From positions 1-37,078 of the forward strand of contig MHXU01000175.1 in the NCBI GenBank assembly GCA_001824555.1: a stretch of 37,078 nucleotides of DNA. The letters are read 5' to 3'. The notes under the pieces are model-generated. The model was not told where the DNA came from, did no database searches, and saw only the letters and a list, made by a program, of their open reading frames with translations. The position numbers and the translations under genes are program-made. Origin of the DNA: Planctomycetes bacterium GWC2_45_44 (GTDB lineage Bacteria; Planctomycetota; Phycisphaerae; Sedimentisphaerales; UBA12454). This document shows, piece after piece, positions 14,777 through 22,228 of this stretch (its first letter is position 1; each line of letters opens with the position of its first letter).

Positions 14777-14863
14777 ATGAGTATGATTTCATTTGCTTTT
14801 TAAAAGGTAAAGATGTGCAGTCAGGCACAATAAGTCTTTTTTATGGCAATTATGGAGAAAAAA

Positions 14864-15400
14864 ATGAAAAATTTAATTACAATTTGTTCAGTGGTTGTAA
14901 TTTTATTTGCCGGTTTATTCTGCTGCGGCTGCCAGGAAGAACAGCAGACAACGCCCCAATATCCGAACATAGCGCATAAGCTGACAGAAGGGCAGCTCCG
15001 GGATAAAAAAATAATCAGAATTAGAAAAAATTCCAAAACTCTCAAAGATTCCGGAGAATATGAAACTTTCGTGGTTATTGAAGGAGAAAAAAAACTTATA
15101 AAGTCGATAATTCAGCAGTGGAGGAGCAATCCCGATGCACCGTTAAAACTTAAATTTGGATTCAACTTCAAAGATTTTACGCTTAGCTGCACAGACAGAC
15201 ATCTTTACCTTGATGGCAAAAAGCTGGCATACAATGAACCAACTAAGAAAGACGCTGAAGTTTTAATGGATCAGGTAATTGATTCTGTTCTGGAACATCA
15301 AAATAAACTGCTTAAAGAAAAGAAAAGTACCGAGCAGGCAAAGTTTAAGAGATTTATAGGAAGTTTAGGCGGCGGGAGCAAAGAGCAGCCTCAAGAATAG
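14864..15400 (+). CDS. Predicted lipoprotein of unknown function
   Basis: The product has 178 residues. The signal peptide KNLITICSVVVILFAGLFCCGC ends in a Cys-rich lipobox, with Cys23 preceded by Gly the likeliest lipid-modified residue. The mature part is hydrophilic and Lys-rich (KLTEGQLRDKKIIRIRKNS, then FVVIEGEKKLIKSIIQQW, a charged C-terminal helix and GGGSKEQPQE). No domain is recognised. ATG 14864 has GGAGAA in front; an upstream ATG at 14843 is less likely. Its first 33 bases match the leader of the PEP-CTERM pair at 29 positions. Its stop lies three bases before the dgt start, so the two are probably cotranscribed. Confidence 0.82.
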   Translation: MKNLITICSVVVILFAGLFCCGCQEEQQTTPQYPNIAHKLTEGQLRDKKIIRIRKNSKTLKDSGEYETFVVIEGEKKLIKSIIQQWRSNPDAPLKLKFGFNFKDFTLSCTDRHLYLDGKKLAYNEPTKKDAEVLMDQVIDSVLEHQNKLLKEKKSTEQAKFKRFIGSLGGGSKEQPQE

Positions 15401-15403
15401 TTT

Positions 15404-16507
15404 ATGAAAAAAATCAAATTGAGCTGGCCATCATTAGCAGTAACCGAGCAGAATAGCAAGGGTCGAAAATTCCCTGAACCGCCGCATAAGTATCGCTCCG
15501 CTTTCGAGCGGGACAGAGACAGAATCATCCACTGCTCGGCATTTCGCAGACTTGAGGGAAAAACGCAGGTCTTCACTCCGCACACAAACGACCATTACAG
15601 AACGCGCCTTACTCACAGTCTCGAAGTCGCGCAAATCGGCAGAACAATCGCCAAATCGCTGAATCTTAACGAACTGCTCACCGAGGCCGCCTGCCTTGCC
15701 CACGATTTAGGCCACAGCCCATTCGGCCACAGCGGCGAAGACGCTATGAACGGCATTATGAAAAATTTCGGCGGCTTTGAACACAACACCCAAACTCTGC
15801 GAATCGTTGACCTTATCGAAAGACCTTACCCGGACTTCATCGGCCTCAATCTTATGTACGAAACGCGATTGGCTCTGGCCAAACACAGAAGCGTCTATGA
15901 CAATCCGTTAGCCTGTGATTTCACCGAGAAAAATTGCTCGCTCGAAGGTCAGGTCTGCGACTTGGCCGACCGAATCGCTTATAACTGTCACGACCTCGAA
16001 GACGGCCTGTGCGCCAAACTTTTAAATTATGAAATGATTATGCAGCTTGACATCTGCAAACAGGCCGCGGAAAAGTGCAGAGCCGACAAAATCAGCGACA
16101 GCTTCATCAGAAACACTCGAATCGCAAAAACCGTAATTGACATTCTCGTCGGCGACTGTATCGATACCAGCAGAGCGGCTATCGAAAAAAATAATTTTTC
16201 CGATTTACAGCAGGTTTATGATGCTGCTCGGTATATTATTTCTTTAAGTGGCGATGCGGAAGAATCGTTGAGAATGCTCGAAAAATTTCTGCACAAAAAT
16301 ATGTACGAGCATAACGCCGTGAAAAGCATTTCCGTTCAGGTCGCAGGCTGGCTCGAAAAAGTTTTTAATAAATTTTTGAATAATCCCAAACTGATGCCGA
16401 AATACTATCAGGGCTTGATAGCGGAGTTCGGCCTGGAACGCGCAATTTGTGATTACATCGCAGGTATGACCGACTGGTATTGCCTCTCAATAATCAACAG
16501 TGGTTAG
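15404..16507 (+). CDS. dgt: dGTP triphosphohydrolase-like HD protein
   Basis: This is an HD-superfamily dNTP triphosphohydrolase (dGTPase) of 367 residues, which removes triphosphate from dGTP or other dNTPs in the cytoplasm. Signatures in order: the N-terminal FERDRDRIIHCSAFRRLEGKTQVF, typical of this family; RTRLTHSLEVAQIGR carrying the first metal His; AACLAHDLGHSPFGHSGE carrying the HD pair; and LADRIAYNCHDLEDG with the final Asp. The length fits the shorter Dgt form rather than the 505-residue E. coli enzyme. It starts three bases after the lipoprotein stop and has no good ribosome site of its own, so translation may be coupled. Confidence 0.93.
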   Translation: MKKIKLSWPSLAVTEQNSKGRKFPEPPHKYRSAFERDRDRIIHCSAFRRLEGKTQVFTPHTNDHYRTRLTHSLEVAQIGRTIAKSLNLNELLTEAACLAHDLGHSPFGHSGEDAMNGIMKNFGGFEHNTQTLRIVDLIERPYPDFIGLNLMYETRLALAKHRSVYDNPLACDFTEKNCSLEGQVCDLADRIAYNCHDLEDGLCAKLLNYEMIMQLDICKQAAEKCRADKISDSFIRNTRIAKTVIDILVGDCIDTSRAAIEKNNFSDLQQVYDAARYIISLSGDAEESLRMLEKFLHKNMYEHNAVKSISVQVAGWLEKVFNKFLNNPKLMPKYYQGLIAEFGLERAICDYIAGMTDWYCLSIINSG

Positions 16508-17062
16508 GAAATACCAAATACGATTTGTTATTGCAAACATGGCAAACCGAAAGGCAACATAAAATGTCTTGTGCGTGTTACGGTTTCAAAGCCACTACGA
16601 CGGCGGAATTATACGAATTAGGGACTTATTAGAAATACAATTCAGTAGATAGCAGATTGACGTTAAGATTTATCCAAATTTTAGGGTGATATCAATTCTA
16701 TATATAATTTTGCAGCCAAAACTTTTCTTAACCAGAACAAAGATGGCTTTTCAAGGCAATAATAAGGTTTTTGTCCGGCTGAGTCATAAGTCTTTTTAGC
16801 ATAAAATATCCAACTGCGTGAAAATCAAGATTTGTGTGATCTGGTATCTTATGATGATTATCTGTACGGAATTCGGATAAAAAAATCAACAATACCCAGC
16901 GGAATGACCGATAAAAAGAATGGGGAGTTATTTTTTTATTTTTTTGGATGGACAGTTCTCTTGGAAGGGCTATAATTGCCCGAAATAAAAGATGATTCGT
17001 ATTTGAGTAGTTTTTAGTTAACTATGCCACTGAAAACCCCGATTATTGTAAGGAGATAATGG
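16508..17062. other. 555-bp AT-rich spacer after dgt
   Basis: There is no gene or RNA I can support. The right end carries a strong sigma-70-type promoter (16949-16976) and, at 17050, an AAGGAG ribosome site for the gene at 17063. Base composition drops from dgt to this spacer, marking the left edge of a possible accessory segment. Confidence 0.55.
16949..16976 (+). promoter_or_regulatory. Sigma-70-type promoter for the DUF5678/protease pair
   Basis: TGGACA (16949-16954, five of six consensus bases) and TATAAT (16971-16976, perfect) are separated by 16 bases. Transcription would start near 16983, about 80 bases before the ATG at 17063. The -10 box sits in a small palindrome GGGCTATAATTGCCC, which could be a repressor site. 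Confidence 0.75.
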
Positions 17063-17284
17063 ATGTACCAAGGGACTGATGGTAAAATGAAAAAAAATGT
17101 GCAAAAACCTCGGGCTTTGACGGCAGCTAAAAGGTATGAAGGCAAGTATGTAGCCTTTAGCCACAATGGTCAAATAATTAGTTATGGGGCGGATTCTGCA
17201 TCTGTACTTAAGAAAGCACATGAAATTGAAAACATACCCATAATGATTTTCGTCCACAAAAAAGGCATACCATATTGCTTATAA
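17063..17284 (+). CDS. DUF5678-like small protein
   Basis: The product has 73 residues. YEGKYVAFSHNGQIISYGAD followed by a helix (SVLKKAHEIEN) and IPIMIFVHKK matches the pattern of DUF5678, a small alpha/beta domain of unknown function in which a strand pair with G-K-Y-V-A is followed by one helix and a final strand. ATG 17063 follows AAGGAG at normal spacing and lies about 80 bases after a strong promoter. The next gene, a retropepsin-like protease, starts 14 bases after its stop, so they form one unit; I recall such pairs in other bacteria. Substrate or adaptor roles are possible, but nothing in the sequence proves them. Confidence 0.8.
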   Translation: MYQGTDGKMKKNVQKPRALTAAKRYEGKYVAFSHNGQIISYGADSASVLKKAHEIENIPIMIFVHKKGIPYCL

Positions 17285-17298
17285 GGCTCTCTTAGATC

Positions 17299-17754
17299 AT
17301 GCCCATCGTTGATTATCCATTTACTGAGACAAGAGATGGCTCTCTTTTACCAATGTTGTGGATTCGAATTGTCAATCCAGAATCAAGAAAGGGAGTGATT
17401 GTACAGGCGATTGTGGATACTGGTGCGGAAAAGATAATGTTTCCGGCGGATACCGCAGAACAACTAGGTCATAATCTCAGGGCAGTCAATTCTTCTCCTA
17501 TGGAAACATTAGTAGGAGAAGGGGAGATGTTTGCTCACACAACTCGAGTGGATGTGTTGGCGCCACATAGAGATAATATATTCTGGCCTGACGAGAAAAA
17601 TATTCTGCACACAATAGAAGATACTGAAATAGATTTTGTTGTCAAGGGATGCCAATTTTTGATGGGGGCAGAAAACTTTTTAAATGAATTTATCCTTGAA
17701 GTCAACTATCCAAAACGAAAATTTTCTATAGTCAGGGTCAGAAGCGCCTCTTAG
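17299..17754 (+). CDS. Retropepsin-like (clan AA) aspartic protease
   Basis: The product has 151 residues with no signal peptide, so it is probably cytoplasmic. AIVDTGAEKIMFPADTAEQLG (Asp40-Thr-Gly-Ala) is the active-site signature of retroviral-type aspartic proteases, and the hydrophobic strands around it (GVIVQA, and later IDFVVKGCQFLMGAENFL) fit the single-domain fold, which acts as a dimer. The usual second hydrophobic-hydrophobic-Gly motif may be QFLMGAENF near residue 118. It is cotranscribed with the DUF5678-like gene and convergent with the membrane protein gene at 17757, only two bases away. The natural substrate is unknown. Confidence 0.82.
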   Translation: MPIVDYPFTETRDGSLLPMLWIRIVNPESRKGVIVQAIVDTGAEKIMFPADTAEQLGHNLRAVNSSPMETLVGEGEMFAHTTRVDVLAPHRDNIFWPDEKNILHTIEDTEIDFVVKGCQFLMGAENFLNEFILEVNYPKRKFSIVRVRSAS

Positions 17755-17756
17755 GT

Positions 17757-18071
17757 TTAGCCTTTAGCATATCCAACAAATGTAGTTTTTGTGTTTCCCT
17801 TTTTATCTTCAGACTTTTTAAGTGTTGTATGACTTTTAAAAGCTAAAACAATTAATATCATTGCTCCCATGATCATAAAAATAACGCCGGGTCCATATCC
17901 AGAAGCAAACAAAGTTATTATTGTCGAATCTATTTTTAGTTCACCAGACTCAAACTGTTTTATTCCGTGAATATATAATCCATAGCCCAAATACAAACAT
18001 AGTATGCCGCCCAGTGCAATACAAACACGTTCTACGGTTTTTGAAACAATAACCAGTGAAAACTTATCCAT
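17757..18071 (-). CDS. Two-helix membrane protein
   Basis: The product has about 104 residues with two predicted helices (VCIALGGILCLYLGYGLYIHG and GPGVIFMIMGAMILIVLAF), a loop of about 25 residues between them and a Lys-rich cytoplasmic tail (SHTTLKKSEDKKGNTKTT). No family is recognised. ATG 18071 is preferred because AGGAG lies about 10 bases upstream; another ATG at 18080 is too close to that site. It is convergent with the protease gene and the stops almost touch. Like them, it is AT-rich compared with the flanking housekeeping genes, so it may belong to the same accessory segment. Confidence 0.7.
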   Translation of the reverse strand: MDKFSLVIVSKTVERVCIALGGILCLYLGYGLYIHGIKQFESGELKIDSTIITLFASGYGPGVIFMIMGAMILIVLAFKSHTTLKKSEDKKGNTKTTFVGYAKG

Positions 18072-18450
18072 ATTTTGCATGCTCCTATAAAGTTTTATAC
18101 ATGTATATGCTACTCCCGCCTACGACAGATCACTTGTATCAAATTCCATTTTATTGTCAAATAATTATTCCATAGAGAGTACGCTAAAATTTATTTTTAT
18201 AGTGGCCTAAAAAATTTATCTCCAAATATCAAGCCTTATTAAATAACATCTCAACCATTTATTTTATATACGCTGGTAAATCATCCCATTTAGTGATTAT
18301 TTGGGCTATCTTCCGACAAGTTATCAGTTTTTTGCTGATTTCACAAGTCATTATTATTTATAGCCATTTTTATCTACGATGCGAAAATTTTCCACTGGCC
18401 GCCTGTTGCGTCGAAGCGTAGCGAAGACGGATAGGCGGATTCCTCATTTT
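18072..18450. other. 380-bp AT-rich spacer
   Basis: No gene is seen. The only clear structure is a palindromic repeat at 18399-18438, just past the rhlE stop. Confidence 0.5.
18399..18438. repeat. Interspersed palindrome after rhlE
   Basis: CCGCCT (18399-18404) and AGGCGG (18433-18438) form the outer stem around GTCGAAGCGTAGCGAAGAC, itself partly palindromic. Sequences of this GAAGCGTAGCGAAG type are, from memory, common interspersed elements in several phyla. It may also serve as a terminator for rhlE. Confidence 0.6.
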
Positions 18451-19902
18451 TTATCTTTTATTTTTAAACTTCTTCTTACCAAACCAGCTCGGCTTACGCT
18501 TTGACGACGAATTTCTATGCCCCTGTCCTGTCGAGGGCGAATGGCCAGGCCGATTCGATTGCTGCTGTCGTTGAGCCGGCTGATGTTCCTGATGCTCGCC
18601 GCGTGGCTGGTTTGTATGCTGCTGACCTCTATTCGGCTGATGTCCTTTATACCCGCCGCGAGGCTGATGTGAATGCTGCGGCTGGGGGCGATGTTGTCGC
18701 TGCGGACGTTCCTCTGAAAATTCCTGCTGCTCCTGCTGTGGAGCGTGTGCGTGTGAGCCGGCAGGTTCGGTTTTGCGATAGCTGAAGCCTTCGCATTTAT
18801 CCATAGTAAATTTGCGCTCGATAAATTTTTCAATGCCCCGAAGATGACCCATCTCGTCAGGCGAAACAAACGTAATCGCTTCTCCCTCGTGTTCGGCTCG
18901 TCCCGTTCGACCAATACGATGAACGTAATCCTCCGCATAGTTCGGCACATCATAATTTATGACGTGCGTAATCCCGGCAACGTCAATTCCGCGAGCCGCG
19001 ATATCCGTCGCAATCATTACCTGATATTTTCCTTTTTTAAAACCTTCCAGAACTCGCTGCCGCTGCGCCTGCGTTTTATCCGAATGTATCGCAGCGGATA
19101 CGATTTCTTCCTTTTGCAGTCTGCGGGCGATTTTGTCCGCTCCGTGTTTGGTTCTCGAAAAAACCAAAACGCTGTACATACTTCTGTTCTTGAGCATATA
19201 AAGCAGCAAATCAGCTTTCAATTCCTTCTTCACCGGATAAATCCGCTGCGTGATTGTCTCGATTGGTTTGCGCTCCTGGCCGACCTGAATCATCTTCGGC
19301 GATTTCTGAACGCCCTGCGCGAGTGCCCTTACTTCCTTCGACATCGTCGCCGAGAAAAGCATCGTCTGCCTTTCTTTAGGCAGAAAGCCGATGATTTTTC
19401 GCACATCGTTAATAAATCCCATATCGAACATTCTGTCTGCTTCGTCGAGAACAAGCACTTCGATATGTTTAAGATTTATAGAGCCTCGCTGAATATGGTC
19501 CATCAGCCGCCCAGGCGTAGCGACAACAATATCAACGCCTCTGCGAAGAATGCCGAGCTGATTGTTTATGCTCACCCCGCCGTAAATAGCCAAAGATTTC
19601 AAATGCAAAAATCGACCGTAGCTGACGATGCAGCTCTCAATTTGCGCCGCGAGTTCCCGTGTCGGCGTAAGAATAAGAGCTTTTACGGTTTTGCTTGCGC
19701 CTTTTTCGTGGCTAAGCCTGTTTAAAATCGGCAGTACAAACGCGGCTGTTTTGCCTGTGCCGGTCTGCGCGCAGCCGATTACGTCCTGACCTTCTATCGC
19801 AGCCGGAAGGGCTTTAGACTGAATTTCTGTCGGAGCGGTATAACCTGTGGCTAAAATACCCCTTACTAACGGGTCTGAAAGACCAAAACACTTAAATGGC
19901 AT
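18451..19902 (-). CDS. rhlE: DEAD-box RNA helicase, RhlE type
   Basis: This is an ATP-dependent RNA helicase of 483 residues. It has the Q motif (F-GL at the start, GYTAPTEIQ), motif I AQTGTGKT, Ia PTRELAAQ, II VLDEADRMFDMG, III SATM, then RecA domain 2 with VFSRTKHGADKIA, ATDIAARGIDV, VINYDVPNYAEDYVHRIGRTGR. This pattern fits RhlE, involved in RNA turnover, ribosome assembly and cold adaptation. The last 100 residues are a low-complexity tail rich in Gln, His, Arg and Gly with repeated NQPRG/HQP units, ending in a basic KKKFKNKR; such tails bind RNA and may promote condensates. ATG 19902 has no obvious ribosome site. A palindromic repeat lies past the stop. Confidence 0.93.
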   Translation of the reverse strand: MPFKCFGLSDPLVRGILATGYTAPTEIQSKALPAAIEGQDVIGCAQTGTGKTAAFVLPILNRLSHEKGASKTVKALILTPTRELAAQIESCIVSYGRFLHLKSLAIYGGVSINNQLGILRRGVDIVVATPGRLMDHIQRGSINLKHIEVLVLDEADRMFDMGFINDVRKIIGFLPKERQTMLFSATMSKEVRALAQGVQKSPKMIQVGQERKPIETITQRIYPVKKELKADLLLYMLKNRSMYSVLVFSRTKHGADKIARRLQKEEIVSAAIHSDKTQAQRQRVLEGFKKGKYQVMIATDIAARGIDVAGITHVINYDVPNYAEDYVHRIGRTGRAEHEGEAITFVSPDEMGHLRGIEKFIERKFTMDKCEGFSYRKTEPAGSHAHAPQQEQQEFSEERPQRQHRPQPQHSHQPRGGYKGHQPNRGQQHTNQPRGEHQEHQPAQRQQQSNRPGHSPSTGQGHRNSSSKRKPSWFGKKKFKNKR

Positions 19903-20117
19903 TGGATTACCCTAAAAAAAACACTAATAGCCCATATTAACGACTATTGCCAAACAAGCAATGACTAATTTGTTTTAAGCCCGAGCGGTCAATCCTGCCA
20001 ACACTTTGGTAAGGTCGATTGTAAATAAAATTTTGGTATTGAAAATGGGCAGGGATATAAAGTATTATGGAGATCGTCAGCAAGACTATTTGCGATAGGA
20101 TTTATGGAGTGCCTGAA

Positions 20118-21065
20118 ATGAAACCAAAACAACTCGAAAAGTGGCATTTTTTATTTATGGGATTGGCGATTGTCGGCGTTGTTCTTTGGCCTTTGAGCCA
20201 GTGGCTTACCGCGCTGAAGGGCAGTTTTATTATGATAACCTATTTCGCCGCGGCTGTGGGTATTTTCGCGATACTGCAAATGCTGTCGGAAATGGTCCAA
20301 AATTTCAGGCAGCAGCGGGAGAAAATCGAACAAATCAGCGAGTCGCTTACGGCAAACAAAAAGCTGCTTGAACAGATTTCGCAGGGAGTGCGCCTGTCCG
20401 AAGCGGCAAAGACTATCTGCTATCGCGACAGCGACAGGCAGCAGCTTCGGGCAAGCGTAATGGAAAGACTTCATCAGCAGGATTTTGAAGCGACTTATGC
20501 GATGATTGACAGCATCGAACAGCGGCAGGAATACAAACAACTGGCGGCGGATTTAAAACTTACCGCTGACCAGTATCGCAACGCCACCGACCAGGACAGA
20601 GTAGGCCAGGTAATTAATTATATCGACAGACTTCTTGAGCAGTATCAGTGGACAAACGCTGATATGCAGATAGAAAGGCTCATAAAAAAATATCCCGATT
20701 CGGAAAAAGCAAAAGCGATGAGCGCAAAATTAGTCGAGAAAAAAGAGAAGCGAAAAAGAGAGCTGCTCGACGAATGGGATACCGCGGTTAAGAAGTCCGA
20801 TGTTGACCACAGCCTTATGGTCTTGAGCGAGCTTGACCTTTATCTTACGCCCAGCGAAGGGCTGGCTCTGCAGGAGGCGGCAAGCGAGATATTCAAGAAT
20901 AAGCTGCATAATATGGGCGTTCAGTTCTCTCTGGCTGTAAGCGATAAGCAGTGGGAAAAGGCTCTGGCGACAGGACAAGCCATTATCAGGGAATTCCCAA
21001 ACAGCAGAATGGCTGACGAAATCAGAAGCAAAAAAGCGATACTTCAGGAATTGGCAAAGAAATAG
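20118..21065 (+). CDS. Membrane-anchored coiled-coil/TPR-like protein
   Basis: The product has about 315 residues. Two N-terminal helices (FLFMGLAIVGVVLWPLSQWL and FIMITYFAAAVGIFAILQML) are followed by a heptad-rich coiled coil (MVQNFRQQREKIEQISESLT) and about 200 residues of helical repeats with TPR character, for example YQWTNADMQIERLIKKYPDSEKAK and KQWEKALATGQAIIREFPNSRMADE. These pairs resemble tetratricopeptide units that hold partner proteins. ATG 20118 is chosen because GGAG lies 8 bases upstream; an earlier in-frame ATG (20067) has none. It ends 21 bases before the PfkB kinase start, so both may be cotranscribed, although no functional link is visible. Confidence 0.8.
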   Translation: MKPKQLEKWHFLFMGLAIVGVVLWPLSQWLTALKGSFIMITYFAAAVGIFAILQMLSEMVQNFRQQREKIEQISESLTANKKLLEQISQGVRLSEAAKTICYRDSDRQQLRASVMERLHQQDFEATYAMIDSIEQRQEYKQLAADLKLTADQYRNATDQDRVGQVINYIDRLLEQYQWTNADMQIERLIKKYPDSEKAKAMSAKLVEKKEKRKRELLDEWDTAVKKSDVDHSLMVLSELDLYLTPSEGLALQEAASEIFKNKLHNMGVQFSLAVSDKQWEKALATGQAIIREFPNSRMADEIRSKKAILQELAKK

Positions 21066-21086
21066 CAGCCATAGGGGACACAGAGA

Positions 21087-21974
21087 TTGCAGACTAAAAT
21101 CATTACAATCGGCTTAAGCCCGACCTGGGACAAAACAATCGAAGTAGCGGGAATCGAATGGGGCGAGCATAAAATAGTTTCCTGCCAGAGAATTGTTCCG
21201 GCAGGAAAGGCTCTCAATATCAGCAGGGCTCTGGCTCGAATGGGAATCGGGAGTATCGCCGCCGGTTTGTGGGGCGCGGATGACTGGGATAAAATGCAAA
21301 AGGCCGTTGCCGATTTGAAAAAATTTGCGCAGATTAAATTCACAAAGGCAATCGGCGCCACAAGAGAAAATATAACCGTCGTTGATACCGCTAAAAAAAG
21401 AAACATACATCTTCGCAGCAAAAGCGCTCTGGCCGACGCGAAGTCATTATCGGATTTGAACAGGAATTTGCGGACGATTGCCGGGAAAGACAGCATTTGC
21501 ATTTTCGCAGGCGCGATGCCGGGCGGCAAACTTTTGCTTGGGACAATATCGCTGATTGAAACGGCAAAACGAAAACAGGCAAAAATTATTGTCGATAGTT
21601 CCGGCGGCGAGTTTAAGAAAATTGTTTCTCACGGCGGGTTGTTTGTTATCAAGCCCAATGTCGAGGAATTGAGCGAACTCATCGGCAGGAAAATTGAAAA
21701 TGAAAAAGAGGCGATTGCCGATGCCGCGAAAAAACTTCTGAATAAAACGGAATTTGTTTTGGTCAGCAGAGGCGAAAACGGAGCGATGCTCATCGGCAAA
21801 GATTTAATTATCTCCACCGAATACTGCGGCAAAAAATACGCGGTTTGCAATACTGTCGGTTGCGGCGATTATCTGCTGGCGGGATTTGTCGCGGGATTAT
21901 GCAAAACGGGAAATTTAAAAATTGCGCTCCAGAAAGCGGTTCACACCGCGGCGATGCGAGCGTTTGGCAGATAG
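21087..21974 (+). CDS. PfkB-family sugar kinase, 1-phosphofructokinase-like
   Basis: This is a ribokinase-fold kinase of 295 residues closest in layout to the FruK/LacC (1-phosphofructokinase, tagatose-6-phosphate kinase) branch. The N terminus IITIGLSPTWDKTIEV replaces the usual TLNPAxD. PAGKALNISRALARMG is the family G-K-x-x-N-x-A signature. VSRGENGAMLIG precedes the C-terminal catalytic motif TVGCGDYLLAGFVAG, in which the base Asp is kept but the usual GAGD is GCGD. The start appears to be TTG 21087, with GGGGA 8 bases upstream; no ATG or GTG fits better. A strong terminator follows. The sugar phosphate substrate cannot be fixed from sequence. Confidence 0.87.
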   Translation: MQTKIITIGLSPTWDKTIEVAGIEWGEHKIVSCQRIVPAGKALNISRALARMGIGSIAAGLWGADDWDKMQKAVADLKKFAQIKFTKAIGATRENITVVDTAKKRNIHLRSKSALADAKSLSDLNRNLRTIAGKDSICIFAGAMPGGKLLLGTISLIETAKRKQAKIIVDSSGGEFKKIVSHGGLFVIKPNVEELSELIGRKIENEKEAIADAAKKLLNKTEFVLVSRGENGAMLIGKDLIISTEYCGKKYAVCNTVGCGDYLLAGFVAGLCKTGNLKIALQKAVHTAAMRAFGR

Positions 21975-21988
21975 TGTGAAAACAAAAC

Positions 21989-22023
21989 CGGCCTCTGAAA
22001 CGTTTCAAAGGCCGATTTTTTTT
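21989..22023 (+). terminator. Terminator of the PfkB kinase gene
   Basis: CGGCCT (21989-21994) pairs with AGGCCG (22009-22014), with the inner palindrome GAAACGTTTC, followed by eight T residues. It is a textbook Rho-independent terminator 15 bp after the stop. The convergent small gene at 22041 ends close by. Confidence 0.9.
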
Positions 22024-22040
22024 CGTCAAGTGTGTCGAAG

Positions 22041-22139
22041 TTATTTCTTCTTTGCGACTTTCTTCTTTGCTGCTTTTTTAGCCACTTTTTTCTTAACGAC
22101 TTTCTTTTTGGCGCATCCGCAGCCGCATTTTGTTGCCAT
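22041..22139 (-). CDS. 32-residue lysine-rich protein with a CGCGC motif
   Basis: This is a short open frame with good translation signals: ATG 22139 preceded by AAAGGA at 7-base spacing, TAA at 22041. The product starts ATKCGCGCAKKK and continues as alternating Lys and Ala/Val (KKVAKKAAKKKVAKKK). Half of the residues are Lys. The tail resembles the C-terminal arms of histone H1-like bacterial proteins, which bind DNA without sequence preference; the three alternating Cys residues could bind a metal ion. Both roles are inference. The gene lies alone between a terminator and the agmatinase gene's 3' end. It is easily missed because of its length. Confidence 0.7.
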   Translation of the reverse strand: MATKCGCGCAKKKVVKKKVAKKAAKKKVAKKK

Positions 22140-22228
22140 AACTGAATCCTTTCAAAAAAAATAATAATACTGATAACACAGCGTATATCGGACGATAACG
22201 AAAAAAACATTAATAATAGATGGTTTTT

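Noticed and set aside
18844-19725. 293-codon open frame antisense to rhlE
   Set aside because: rhlE carries all DEAD-box motifs on the other strand; the antisense product has no recognisable feature.
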